A stretch of 64,000 bases of DNA from assembly GCA_036490475.1 (NCBI GenBank), contig DASXDT010000005.1:620001-684000 (forward strand), written 5' to 3'. This DNA comes from Candidatus Tumulicola sp. GTDB lineage: Bacteria; Vulcanimicrobiota; Vulcanimicrobiia; Vulcanimicrobiales; Vulcanimicrobiaceae. The notes under the pieces were generated by a model. That model saw only the letters and a program-made list of their open reading frames with translations. It made no database searches and was not told where the DNA came from. Positions within the stretch are counted from its first letter, which is position 1, and each line of letters begins with the position of its first letter. The position numbers and the translations under genes are program-made. This document shows positions 44,216-52,520 of the stretch, in pieces.

Positions 44216-45607
44216 CTACGCGGGTTGCGCCGCCCCCAATGCGACGGCGATTTCCACCACGTCGTCTTCGTTCAACGACAGGCCGCGCATCGTTCGCTCG
44301 TGCTCTTCGATAGCGCGCTCGCTGCGGTTGGACGCCGCGCGTTCTTCGCGCAAGCGTTTGACTTCGTCGGTCACTCGGTGAGCCAGTTCCGGCGACGGCT
44401 CGACGCCGGCCGCCTTGAGACGCGCTCCGTGCTTGCGCAAGGTCTCCTCGACCAGAGCGACGCCCGAATGCTTGCCAAAAATAAAGCTGGTGTGCGCGCC
44501 GACGACCTCAGCCGGCACGGCTTCGTACATGCGGTGGTCGATCAAAATGGCGTGAGTGTGAATGCCCGACTCGTGCGCGAACACTTGCGTTCCAACGATC
44601 GGCTCGTGAGGTTGCATCGGAATGCCGCTCATGCGTTCCATGAAACGCGACAGCTCGCGCAGTTTGGAGTATTGAAAGCCCGGAATCTCGATGCCGTACA
44701 GCACGCGCAACGCGACGACGTATTCGTGCAGCTTCACGTTGCCGGCGCGCTCGCCATAACCGTTTGCCGTCAGCGAAACGACCTTGAACCCGCACGAGGT
44801 CGCCTCGATAGCGTTGGCGGTTCCTAAACCGTAGTCGTTGTGCAAATGCGCGACGAGCGGTAATCCGTCCGGCAATCCGGCGACGATCCGCGAGCAATAC
44901 CAGCGCGTCGCCTGCGGTGTTAGCGTACCGACCGTATCCGGCCAGGCCGGGCGAGTTCCGCCCGCTTCCAGGCCGGCTTTGAAATAGCGGATGAAATAGT
45001 CGACGTCGCCGCGGCTGCCATCTTCGGCGCCGAACTCTATGCGCTCGACACCGCGACTGCGAGCGTGCGCGATGGCATCGCACTGCAAACGAATGTTGGC
45101 TTCGCGATAGAAATCGAGCGGCCGGTCGAGCCATTCGCTCTCGTCGTGTCCCTCGAAGCGCAGTAGCGTCTTACCAATTTTGTACTTGAGATGCAGATCG
45201 CTTCCGCTGGTAAAAATGAAGAACGTTACTTCGCGCGGGTCGACGTTGACCGCGCGCAGCGTCTCGACCGTGACGTCGATGTCGTGACGGTTGCTGCGGC
45301 ACATGACGACGATCTCGACGTCGCCGAGTTCGCCCTTGCGTTTGGCATCCATGACCAGCTGTAGGGTGCGGCGATCGCCTTCAGACGCCGCCGGAAATCC
45401 GACGCTCATGATGTGAACGCCCATCGCGGCGATGGTTTTCGCGATTTCGAGTTTCTGCGACGGAGTATAGCAGACGCCCGGCATTTGCTCGCCGTCGCGC
45501 AGCGTTTCGTCGTACAGACGGATCGATGCCGGATCGGGGAACGGCACCTCGCGCGTAAACTCTAAGGGATCGCGGATCAGCCGCTCGATCGGTTCGCGAA
45601 GTTCCAT
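44216..45607 (-). CDS. HMGL-family acyl-CoA condensing enzyme (2-isopropylmalate/homocitrate synthase-like)
   Basis: The 463-residue protein has the Claisen-condensing enzyme hallmarks: LYDETLRDGEQ at the start of the barrel, the metal-binding HLHNDYGLGTANAIEA and NGYGERAGNVKLHE, and FAHESGIHTHAIL in a later segment. It condenses an acyl-CoA with a 2-oxo acid. The C-terminal regulatory domain of true LeuA is not clearly present, so homocitrate, isopropylmalate or a related synthase cannot be told apart. The ATG at 45607 lies 11 nt after the ndh stop, suggesting coupling to the type II NADH dehydrogenase. Confidence 0.8.
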   Translation of the reverse strand: MELREPIERLIRDPLEFTREVPFPDPASIRLYDETLRDGEQMPGVCYTPSQKLEIAKTIAAMGVHIMSVGFPAASEGDRRTLQLVMDAKRKGELGDVEIVVMCRSNRHDIDVTVETLRAVNVDPREVTFFIFTSGSDLHLKYKIGKTLLRFEGHDESEWLDRPLDFYREANIRLQCDAIAHARSRGVERIEFGAEDGSRGDVDYFIRYFKAGLEAGGTRPAWPDTVGTLTPQATRWYCSRIVAGLPDGLPLVAHLHNDYGLGTANAIEATSCGFKVVSLTANGYGERAGNVKLHEYVVALRVLYGIEIPGFQYSKLRELSRFMERMSGIPMQPHEPIVGTQVFAHESGIHTHAILIDHRMYEAVPAEVVGAHTSFIFGKHSGVALVEETLRKHGARLKAAGVEPSPELAHRVTDEVKRLREERAASNRSERAIEEHERTMRGLSLNEDDVVEIAVALGAAQPA

Positions 45608-45618
45608 CTTTGGTGGTT

Positions 45619-46896
45619 CTACGACGGCTTGCCGGGCTCTTCGCGCTCGACGCGCAGCTCGGCGATATCGCGCGGGAAGATCAGGTCGAGCGTCCAGTCG
45701 AACGCCACGCGAACCTGCCGGTCGAGGCCGGGCAACCGTAGCAAGTAATACGACCGCCATAGGAACCACGCTAAAAAGCCGGTGATCACCCGGTCGCCGG
45801 GAAGCTGCGCGACCGCCTTGCGGCCGCCAAGCGCTGCCATCATGCCGAGCGAATGGTATTTGAACGGCAACGTCGGCTGGTTACGTATGACGCGCACGAT
45901 GTTTGAGGCCAGATGCGGCCCTTCTCGAATCGCGTGCTGCGCCGTCATCGGATACGGTTTGCCCGTCTCATCGGGAATCGACGCGCAGTCGCCCAGCGCC
46001 CACACGGACGGATCCGAAACCGAACGCATATCCGCACCGGTGACGATCGCGCCTCGTTTCGTTTTCTCGAGCGGAAGGCCGGCCGCCATCGGCGACGGCG
46101 CGACACCGGCGCTCCATACGATCGTCGCACTGTCGATGCGTCTTCCGCTCTGCAACGTCAAGCCGTTTTCGTCGGCCGAGGCAACGCCGTCGCCGGTCAT
46201 CACTTCAATGCCGCGGCGTTTCAAAACACGCTCGGCGTAGACGCCCATCTTTGCCGGCAATCCGGCGAGCAGTGTCGCACCTGCTTCGACCAAAACCATG
46301 CGAACGTCGTCGAGCCGGATGTTGCGATAGAAACGAACGACGCTGCGAAAGAGCTCGTACATTTCGCCGGCCGCTTCCACACCGGTAAAGCCGCCGCCAA
46401 CGACCACGAGCGTCAACAGTTCTCGCCGTCGCCGGACGTCGTCGGTCGTATCGGCGAGTTCGAGCAGCCACACCAGCCGATTGCGCAGCGCGTCGGCATC
46501 GTGCAGCGTTTTCAGCGCCCACACGTTTTTTTCAACGCCCGGCAATCCGAAGGTCGACGTCGACGAGCCCATCGCCAGCACGACGTAGTCGTACGGCAAC
46601 GTGCGGCGCCGTCCGGTGAGCACGTGACGGTATTCCAGCGACCGACTCGCGACATCGATGCGTTCGACGTCGCTCAAAATGAAGTTGCTGCGTCGTAGCT
46701 GCGTGCGAATCGGGGTAACGACGTGCCGCACTTCGAGCTCGCCGGACGTGACTTCGGGCAGCATGGGTGTGAAAAGCGTATAATTATCGCGGCTCAGCAC
46801 GACGATGTCGGCTTCGCCGGGGCGCAGGTGGCGTTCGAGTTGCGCAGCGACGGCGATTCCACCGAATCCGCCGCCGACGATGGCGATAACAGGCAC
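45619..46896 (-). CDS. ndh: Type II NADH dehydrogenase
   Basis: This peripheral flavoprotein oxidises NADH and reduces quinone without pumping protons. The 425-residue protein has two dinucleotide-binding motifs, GGGFGGIAVA at the start (FAD) and VVGGGFTGVEAAGEM in the middle (NAD), and the VWALGDCASIPDETGKPYPM block (FAD/quinone side). The C-terminus has a hydrophobic or amphipathic membrane-binding segment. It diverges from the M50 gene (29 bp). Confidence 0.92.
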   Translation of the reverse strand: MPVIAIVGGGFGGIAVAAQLERHLRPGEADIVVLSRDNYTLFTPMLPEVTSGELEVRHVVTPIRTQLRRSNFILSDVERIDVASRSLEYRHVLTGRRRTLPYDYVVLAMGSSTSTFGLPGVEKNVWALKTLHDADALRNRLVWLLELADTTDDVRRRRELLTLVVVGGGFTGVEAAGEMYELFRSVVRFYRNIRLDDVRMVLVEAGATLLAGLPAKMGVYAERVLKRRGIEVMTGDGVASADENGLTLQSGRRIDSATIVWSAGVAPSPMAAGLPLEKTKRGAIVTGADMRSVSDPSVWALGDCASIPDETGKPYPMTAQHAIREGPHLASNIVRVIRNQPTLPFKYHSLGMMAALGGRKAVAQLPGDRVITGFLAWFLWRSYYLLRLPGLDRQVRVAFDWTLDLIFPRDIAELRVEREEPGKPS

Positions 46897-46925
46897 GAGG
46901 CACCTTGGCGGTTGAAGGGAGCGCC

Positions 46926-47744
46926 GTGGATTACCTTCCGCACGACGGCGACGAGAACACGCCGCCTCCCGCTCCCCAGCCGCAACGCTCGCGTGGATGG
47001 ATCGGAACCGCCGGCGCGGCCGCGCTCGCGTTTCTGCTCAAGTTCAAACTATTGCTGTTCGTGGGTATCAAAGTGCTGGCGCCGCTGTGGACGTTCGCGC
47101 TGTCGCTCTGGCTCTACGTCGTTATCTTCGGATGGCGGCTCGCGGTCGTCGTGATGCTCGTGCTGCTCGCGCACGAGCTCGGACACTACTTCGCGTTTCG
47201 CGCCTACGGATTGCCGGTTCGTCTTCCGTCCTTCGTTCCGTTGCTCGGTGCATTTACGGCCGGCACGGCCGCCGCAAACCTAGAAGACGACGCCTACATC
47301 TCGCTCGCCGGCCCGGTAACCGGTTTGGGGTTATCGGTAGCGTGCGTGCTGCTGGCGCAAGCGTACGATGCCCGCTTCTGGTATGCGTGCGCCGACGTCG
47401 CGGCGTTTTTAAATCTCTTCAATATGATTCCCACGCCGCCGTTCGACGGCGGACGGATCGTCGGCGCGGTGTGGCCGCCGTTATGGATCGGCGGATTCGC
47501 ACTGTTTATCGCCGGCGCATTCCTTTGGCACTTTCCGGTGTTTTTAGTGATCATCATCGGCGTACTCGGCCTGCCGTCGATCGTTTCGACGTTGCGCGGC
47601 CACCCCGACCCGCGCGCCGCCACGATGACCCTCGCCGCCCGCGTACGCGTCGGAGTTTGGTATCTCGGAACGACGTTGGGGTTATTCGCGCTGGTCGGCT
47701 ACGCGCACGCTGCGGCGACCGGCGCAACCGCGCCCGGGTGGTAG
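46926..47744 (+). CDS. M50-family site-2 protease
   Basis: The 272-residue membrane protease has the zinc motif HELGHY (HExxH) in a membrane segment and the second metal motif NMIPTPPFDGGRI (NxxPxxxxDGG). Such proteases cut substrates inside the membrane, often activating transcription factors. A signal partner is not visible. The GTG at 46926 has a strong GAAGGGAG site 6 nt upstream; the TTG at 46905 gives a longer form and is less likely. It overlaps the next gene by 7 nt. Confidence 0.88.
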   Translation: MDYLPHDGDENTPPPAPQPQRSRGWIGTAGAAALAFLLKFKLLLFVGIKVLAPLWTFALSLWLYVVIFGWRLAVVVMLVLLAHELGHYFAFRAYGLPVRLPSFVPLLGAFTAGTAAANLEDDAYISLAGPVTGLGLSVACVLLAQAYDARFWYACADVAAFLNLFNMIPTPPFDGGRIVGAVWPPLWIGGFALFIAGAFLWHFPVFLVIIIGVLGLPSIVSTLRGHPDPRAATMTLAARVRVGVWYLGTTLGLFALVGYAHAAATGATAPGW

Positions 47745-49174
47745 GACGCCGGGGCCTTCTTCTCGCCGTCGCGCTGCTGTGTTACATTGCGGCGGTAGCA
47801 GCGGTGCGTCCGCATTCGACGCCCGGACCCTTCGTTCGTGATTTCGAAGCGTATTGGAGTGCGGGACGCGTAGCCGACGCCGGAAACCATGCGTATAGCC
47901 GCGACGTGTGGCGAGCCGAACGTACGGTACCGGGCGTCGACCGCTCGCGAGACGAGGTGCTGCCGTTCGTCGGGCCGCCGTACGGCTTGTGGATCTGGCG
48001 TATCTTCGGACGATTCGAGTATCCGGCGGCCGCGCACGTTTGGTGGGCGATGCTTGCGATCGCCATTGCCGGGCTAGCCGTCTCCGCATTGATCGGATCC
48101 GGGTTGACGCCGCGCGCACCGCCGGCGATCGCCGCGATACTCTTTGCGTTTTCGTTCGGTCCAATAACCAGCGGGCTCGCGCTCGGACAAGTCACCGCGA
48201 TCGCGATGTTGGGAGCGTGCTGCGCTGCGCTGTGGGCGGATGGCGGTATCGCACGAACGACCGTCGCCACGCTGTTCGCCGCGTTACAACCCAATATTGC
48301 GGTTGGAACGCTCGCACTGGTACGGCGGCCGGTGACGGCGATCGCGATCGCCGGCGCGACGATCGTTGCCTATCTGCTCGGTGCCGCGTCGGCCGGTTGG
48401 TCGTGGCCGTTTCCGTACTTCTATCTCTTAGCAGCGCATGCAGGTGCAGAACGGTTTGCGACGATTCAATTCGCGCCGTCGGCGATTCTCTACGGCGCCG
48501 GAATAGCACCGCCGGTCGCGATTGCCGGCGGAGTTGTCGTAACCGCGGTCGCGTTGGTGTTCGCCGTCGTCGCATTCTTGAGAATCCGCGATACGTATGC
48601 ACGCTTCGCATGCTTGGCGGCAGTAATTCCATTCGTTGTAGGTTTCGCGCACGAACACGATCTGATCGTGGCGTTTCCGGCGGCACTGCTGACGGCGGCG
48701 CGATCCCGCGGAACGACGCGTGCCGTCGCCGCGTTCGCGACGTTGTTGGTGGCCGTGGATTGGCTGGGGATGGCGCAACGGCCGACCGGCGTGCTGCAGA
48801 GCGCGCTGTTAGCCATTGCGACCGGTTGTCTCTTCGCTGCGTTCGGGCCGAAGAACATCTCCGAACTCGTTGCTGCGCCGGTCTTCTGCGCGCTGTTTAC
48901 GGCGGCTGCGTGGCTCGCGATCCAGCATCCAATTGCAGTATGGCCAGATGCGCTGGGCACGTTTCACGCGACCGGCTCGAGCGCAGCCGCGGTCTGGCAC
49001 GCCGAACTCGAACGTAACGGATTATTTTCCGTCAATCCGGCGGCCGCGTTGCTGCGCGCGTTTTCGCTGGCTGGATGCGCGTTGTTGGCGGCCGCCGTCT
49101 ACCGAGAGGCTCTAGTTGTCGACGTCCATCATGTTGTCGAACGGCGTCCACGCGTTGGGCTTGAATCCGGTTAA
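47738..49174 (+). CDS. GT87/DUF2029-like membrane glycosyltransferase
   Basis: The 478-residue protein has about 10-12 membrane segments and an N-terminal periplasmic loop with FEAYWSAGRVADAGNHAYS and PFVGPPYGLWIW, features of the GT87 (DUF2029) family of polyprenyl-linked mannosyl/arabinosyl-type transferases. The donor and product are unknown. The GTG at 47738 overlaps the M50 stop by 7 nt. The C-terminal 63 nt overlap the end of the downstream peptide-binding lipoprotein gene on the other strand, so the final ~20 residues may not be conserved. Confidence 0.72.
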   Translation: MVGRRGLLLAVALLCYIAAVAAVRPHSTPGPFVRDFEAYWSAGRVADAGNHAYSRDVWRAERTVPGVDRSRDEVLPFVGPPYGLWIWRIFGRFEYPAAAHVWWAMLAIAIAGLAVSALIGSGLTPRAPPAIAAILFAFSFGPITSGLALGQVTAIAMLGACCAALWADGGIARTTVATLFAALQPNIAVGTLALVRRPVTAIAIAGATIVAYLLGAASAGWSWPFPYFYLLAAHAGAERFATIQFAPSAILYGAGIAPPVAIAGGVVVTAVALVFAVVAFLRIRDTYARFACLAAVIPFVVGFAHEHDLIVAFPAALLTAARSRGTTRAVAAFATLLVAVDWLGMAQRPTGVLQSALLAIATGCLFAAFGPKNISELVAAPVFCALFTAAAWLAIQHPIAVWPDALGTFHATGSSAAAVWHAELERNGLFSVNPAAALLRAFSLAGCALLAAAVYREALVVDVHHVVERRPRVGLESG

Positions 49175-50743
49175 GCCTTTGCTATACGTAAATCCCACCT
49201 GTGGATTCGACAGGACGATGGTGGGAGCGTTTTCGACGATCAGTTTGATTTCTTTATCCAGCAGCGCCTTCTGCTGGTTTTCATCGTACGTTGCCTTAGC
49301 TGCTTCCAGCATCGTATCGAGTTGCTTGTTGCAGAAATGCGTGACGTTCTGTCCGTTGGGCGGGATCTGATTGCATTCCCAGTTGTTCGAAATATCGACG
49401 CCCGGGGTCGATTGCCACGAGAAGAACGTCATGTCCCACTTGCCGCCGTAGACGATCCCATGATCCTGAAATGGCGCGAAAAACGTCGCCGGCGCGAACT
49501 GCTTCGTTTGAATGTCGATGCCGACTTCTTTCAGCCACTGGCGAACGTTTTCGACGATACTGTCCGCCGACGGCGAGCCGGTAAAGTACGGGAAGAAGAG
49601 CGATAACTTCTGCCCGTTCTTCACGCGAATCCCGCCCGGCCCCACTTTCCAGCCGGCTTGATCGAGTAGCGCTCGAGCTTTATCCGGATCGAACGGGACC
49701 AACGCGATGTCCTTGGGTGCCAGGGGATTCACCGACGGCACGACGCTTTCGGATGCGACGCCATAACCGTGCGCGATCTTCTTGATCAATTCCGGACGAT
49801 TGATCGCGAACCGAATCGCCTGGCGAACGCGCACGTCGCTTACCAGCGGACGGGTCACGTTGAAATCGATATGGTTATACAGCGGGCTCGTTTCCAGGTC
49901 GGTTTGCAACGCAGAGATCGCCTTCATTTGATCGATGTACGAAGACGGCACGTTGGGCCATAGGTTGACTTCGCCGGTTTGCATCTGCGTCGCCAGGGTC
50001 GGGATCGACGCGACGAGTCGATACGTGATGTGTTTGAGCTTCGGCTCGCCACGGAAATAGTACGGATTTGCTTCGAGCTCGACGTTATCGCCACGATGCC
50101 ATGCAACCACCCGGAACGGCCCGATACCGACCGGCTTCGAGTTGTACGGAACCTGGTTGATGGTGGCGTATTGTGCCAGCAAGTGCTTGGGCAAAATGTC
50201 CGGATTGGCACCGGCGCTGCCAAAGAACGTCGGTAGAAATGGGGAGTACGGCCTGCTGAGATGATAGACGACGGTAAACTTATCCGGCTCGTCGATCTTT
50301 TGAATTAGATTCCAGCCGTCGCGACCGACCTCGTTGTTGTTGGGATTCAACACCACTTTGGTCGTAAAAACCACGTCGTCGCCGTCGAAGGGAGCGCCGT
50401 CCGACCACTTCACATTCTTGCGGATGTGCCACGTGATTGTCTTGCCGTCTTTGCTGATCCCGCCATTTGCCAGCGAGGGAACTTGCGTGGCCAGCTCGGG
50501 ATACGGATTGTTGTCGACGTCGTATTTCACGAGATACGCTTGCGAAAGCTCGGAGATATATCCGAGCGTCAGTTCGGTAAAGAGATGCGGATTGAGGCTC
50601 GTGATATCGCCCGATCCGTCGGCCAGGGTCAGCGAATGCGTCTTTACAGCGCCGCTCTCTCCGGCCTTCGAACAAGAACATAGCAACGCCGCGGCGACGA
50701 GGACTGCCAGCGGGCGCAAGTCACTAGGTTTGAGGTGGGTCAA
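49112..50743 (-). CDS. Peptide/nickel-type ABC substrate-binding lipoprotein
   Basis: The 543-residue protein has a lipoprotein signal with lipobox LLCSC (about residues 20-24) and a SBP_bac_5 domain with family blocks LADGSGDITSLNPHL, KWSDGAPFDGDDV, RVRQAIRFAINRPELI and IELALLDQAGWKVGPGG-like segments. It binds oligopeptides or similar solutes in the periplasm. No permease or ATPase gene is nearby. Start is TTG at 50743 with a strong AAGGAG site. It is a paralogue of the next gene upstream. Confidence 0.85.
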   Translation of the reverse strand: MTHLKPSDLRPLAVLVAAALLCSCSKAGESGAVKTHSLTLADGSGDITSLNPHLFTELTLGYISELSQAYLVKYDVDNNPYPELATQVPSLANGGISKDGKTITWHIRKNVKWSDGAPFDGDDVVFTTKVVLNPNNNEVGRDGWNLIQKIDEPDKFTVVYHLSRPYSPFLPTFFGSAGANPDILPKHLLAQYATINQVPYNSKPVGIGPFRVVAWHRGDNVELEANPYYFRGEPKLKHITYRLVASIPTLATQMQTGEVNLWPNVPSSYIDQMKAISALQTDLETSPLYNHIDFNVTRPLVSDVRVRQAIRFAINRPELIKKIAHGYGVASESVVPSVNPLAPKDIALVPFDPDKARALLDQAGWKVGPGGIRVKNGQKLSLFFPYFTGSPSADSIVENVRQWLKEVGIDIQTKQFAPATFFAPFQDHGIVYGGKWDMTFFSWQSTPGVDISNNWECNQIPPNGQNVTHFCNKQLDTMLEAAKATYDENQQKALLDKEIKLIVENAPTIVLSNPQVGFTYSKGLTGFKPNAWTPFDNMMDVDN

Positions 50744-50779
50744 GGTCGAGGCTCCTTGTTTACTCCAAGCAACAACGGG

Positions 50780-52450
50780 TTAGATCGAATATGCCCAGGG
50801 ATTCCAGAATGCCGAAATCACCGGCGAAGGGTCGAATCCTTTGAAGTCGGTGTTATAGACGTACGGAACGCGCGAAAAGCTGATGATGATGGTCGGAACG
50901 TCGATCAGTAACTGCTGCTGAACGATCGTGTAATCGCGCTTGCGTCGCGTCTGATCGACCGTCTTGAGCGCATCGGCCATCGCGTCGCTGGCCTTGCGGT
51001 TCGCCCAGAACATCGCGTTTTGCCCGCGCGGCGCGAAGTTATCTTCCGAATAGATTGCATTGTCGTCGGGATCGGCCGCACCAGCCCACGAAAATAGGGC
51101 TACGTCGTAGTGTCCGCCTTCTAACGTGCCGCTGGGGGAGTTATCGAAAAACTGGCTGCTCGGATAATTCTTCACGTCCGCTTGAACGCCGACGTCGTGC
51201 CATTGGTGCTGCACGACGGTTTGCAGTGCCTTGCCGTAGTTCGACTCGTTCTGGGTGCTCAACTCGAACTCCAGCCGTTGGCCGTTTTTGACGCGGATGC
51301 CGTCCGGACCGACTTTCCAACCGGCTGCATCGAGAATCTGCCGGGCTTTATCCGGATCGAACAAGTGGTGCTCGATGTTGTTCGTGTACGCCCACGAAAG
51401 TTTGGGGCTCTGGTCGGTTTCGGCAGCAATAGCAGAGCCGTGCAGGATCTTATCGATGATTTCGTTGCGATTGGTCGCGTACGCCAGCGCTAGGCGAACG
51501 CTGTGGTCGTTGATGACCGGATGTTTCAGATTGAAGTCGATGTGCGCGAAGAGAAACGAATCGACGCGAATCGCCGTCAATCCATTATTGGGGTCGGCAG
51601 CCAAGGCTTCGTATTGCGGCCACTTCATCGCGGAACCGGTCCCCAGCATATCCAGTTCGTGCGTTTGCAGTTCCGTTTCTTCGGTATTCTCGTCCGAGAG
51701 AATCTTGTACACGACGGTCGTCAGTTTCGGCTTGCCGAGATAGAAGTCGGGGTTCGCGACCATTCGCACTTCTTGCCCGCGAATCCACGACGTTACTTTA
51801 AAGGGGCCGCTGCCGATCGGCAGTGAGTTGTAGGGCGCGGTGTTGAACGAGCCTTTGTCGTCGTTGTACTTCGCCAGGATATGCTCCGGCAGGATCGGCG
51901 CGTTGCCGTTGACGCTCCACAACTGCTGCAAGAACGGCGCATATAAACGCTTCATATGAATGACGGCGACGTACGGATCGGTGCAATCGATCTTGGCGAT
52001 ATCTTTAAAACCATCGGTCGTCACGACGTTATTCTTCGGGTTCATCACGACTTGCCGGGTAAACTCGAGATCCCGGCACGTCAGCTGCTGTCCGTCCTGC
52101 CACTTAATATTATGACGTAATTTATACTTCAGCGTTAGACCGTCGCGGCTCACGTCGCCGTTGGCAACCGTGGGGATTTCGCTCAGGGCATCCGGTATAG
52201 GCCGGGATTTCGAGTCGTAGCGAACGGTCCACGAATAGATGAACATCGCCAACGTGAGCGTCGGCGAACCCGCGTCGAGTACCGGGTTGAGACCCTTCGG
52301 ATCGGTTCCCTCCGAGAAGCGGAACACGCCCGGTTGCGTCCATGGGTGACGGCCGGTATCGCCGGCAGCGCCGCTGCTTACCTTGCTGCAGCCTGCCGCG
52401 GATGCCACGAACGCCAATAACAGCGCCGCCCAAGCAGCTTTACGAATCAT
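50780..52450 (-). CDS. Peptide-type ABC substrate-binding lipoprotein
   Basis: The 556-residue protein has a lipoprotein signal with lipobox SAAGC (about residues 17-21) and a SBP_bac_5 domain (FRFSEGTDPKGLNP, IKWQDGQQLTCRDLEF, ATNRNEIIDKILHGSA). It is paralogous to the next gene downstream. The start ATG sits just after a hairpin that contains its own ribosome binding site (52453-52474). No permease genes are nearby, so either the pair is orphan or it feeds a transporter encoded elsewhere. Confidence 0.85.
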   Translation of the reverse strand: MIRKAAWAALLLAFVASAAGCSKVSSGAAGDTGRHPWTQPGVFRFSEGTDPKGLNPVLDAGSPTLTLAMFIYSWTVRYDSKSRPIPDALSEIPTVANGDVSRDGLTLKYKLRHNIKWQDGQQLTCRDLEFTRQVVMNPKNNVVTTDGFKDIAKIDCTDPYVAVIHMKRLYAPFLQQLWSVNGNAPILPEHILAKYNDDKGSFNTAPYNSLPIGSGPFKVTSWIRGQEVRMVANPDFYLGKPKLTTVVYKILSDENTEETELQTHELDMLGTGSAMKWPQYEALAADPNNGLTAIRVDSFLFAHIDFNLKHPVINDHSVRLALAYATNRNEIIDKILHGSAIAAETDQSPKLSWAYTNNIEHHLFDPDKARQILDAAGWKVGPDGIRVKNGQRLEFELSTQNESNYGKALQTVVQHQWHDVGVQADVKNYPSSQFFDNSPSGTLEGGHYDVALFSWAGAADPDDNAIYSEDNFAPRGQNAMFWANRKASDAMADALKTVDQTRRKRDYTIVQQQLLIDVPTIIISFSRVPYVYNTDFKGFDPSPVISAFWNPWAYSI

Positions 52451-52452
52451 CC

Positions 52453-52474
52453 AGCCCTCCTTCGTTGGAGGGCT
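52453..52474 (-). promoter_or_regulatory. Hairpin that sequesters the ribosome binding site
   Basis: On the minus strand AGCCCTCC pairs with GGAGGGCT (8 bp, 6-nt loop AACGAA), and the GGAGGG of the 3' arm is the Shine-Dalgarno sequence for the ATG at 52450. Folding would hide the site and block translation of the peptide-binding lipoprotein, so unfolding (temperature, protein or RNA partner) could control it. It might also serve as a terminator for TolC, but no T-run is present. Confidence 0.5.
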
Positions 52475-52520
52475 ACGTTATGCCGATTGCCTGGGCGCCC
52501 CTGTGCCGCGCGATGCGACG

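Noticed and set aside
46997-49174. 725-residue version of the GT87-like protein
   Set aside because: The first 247 codons are the M50 protease gene out of frame; the GTG at 47738 begins the membrane protein.
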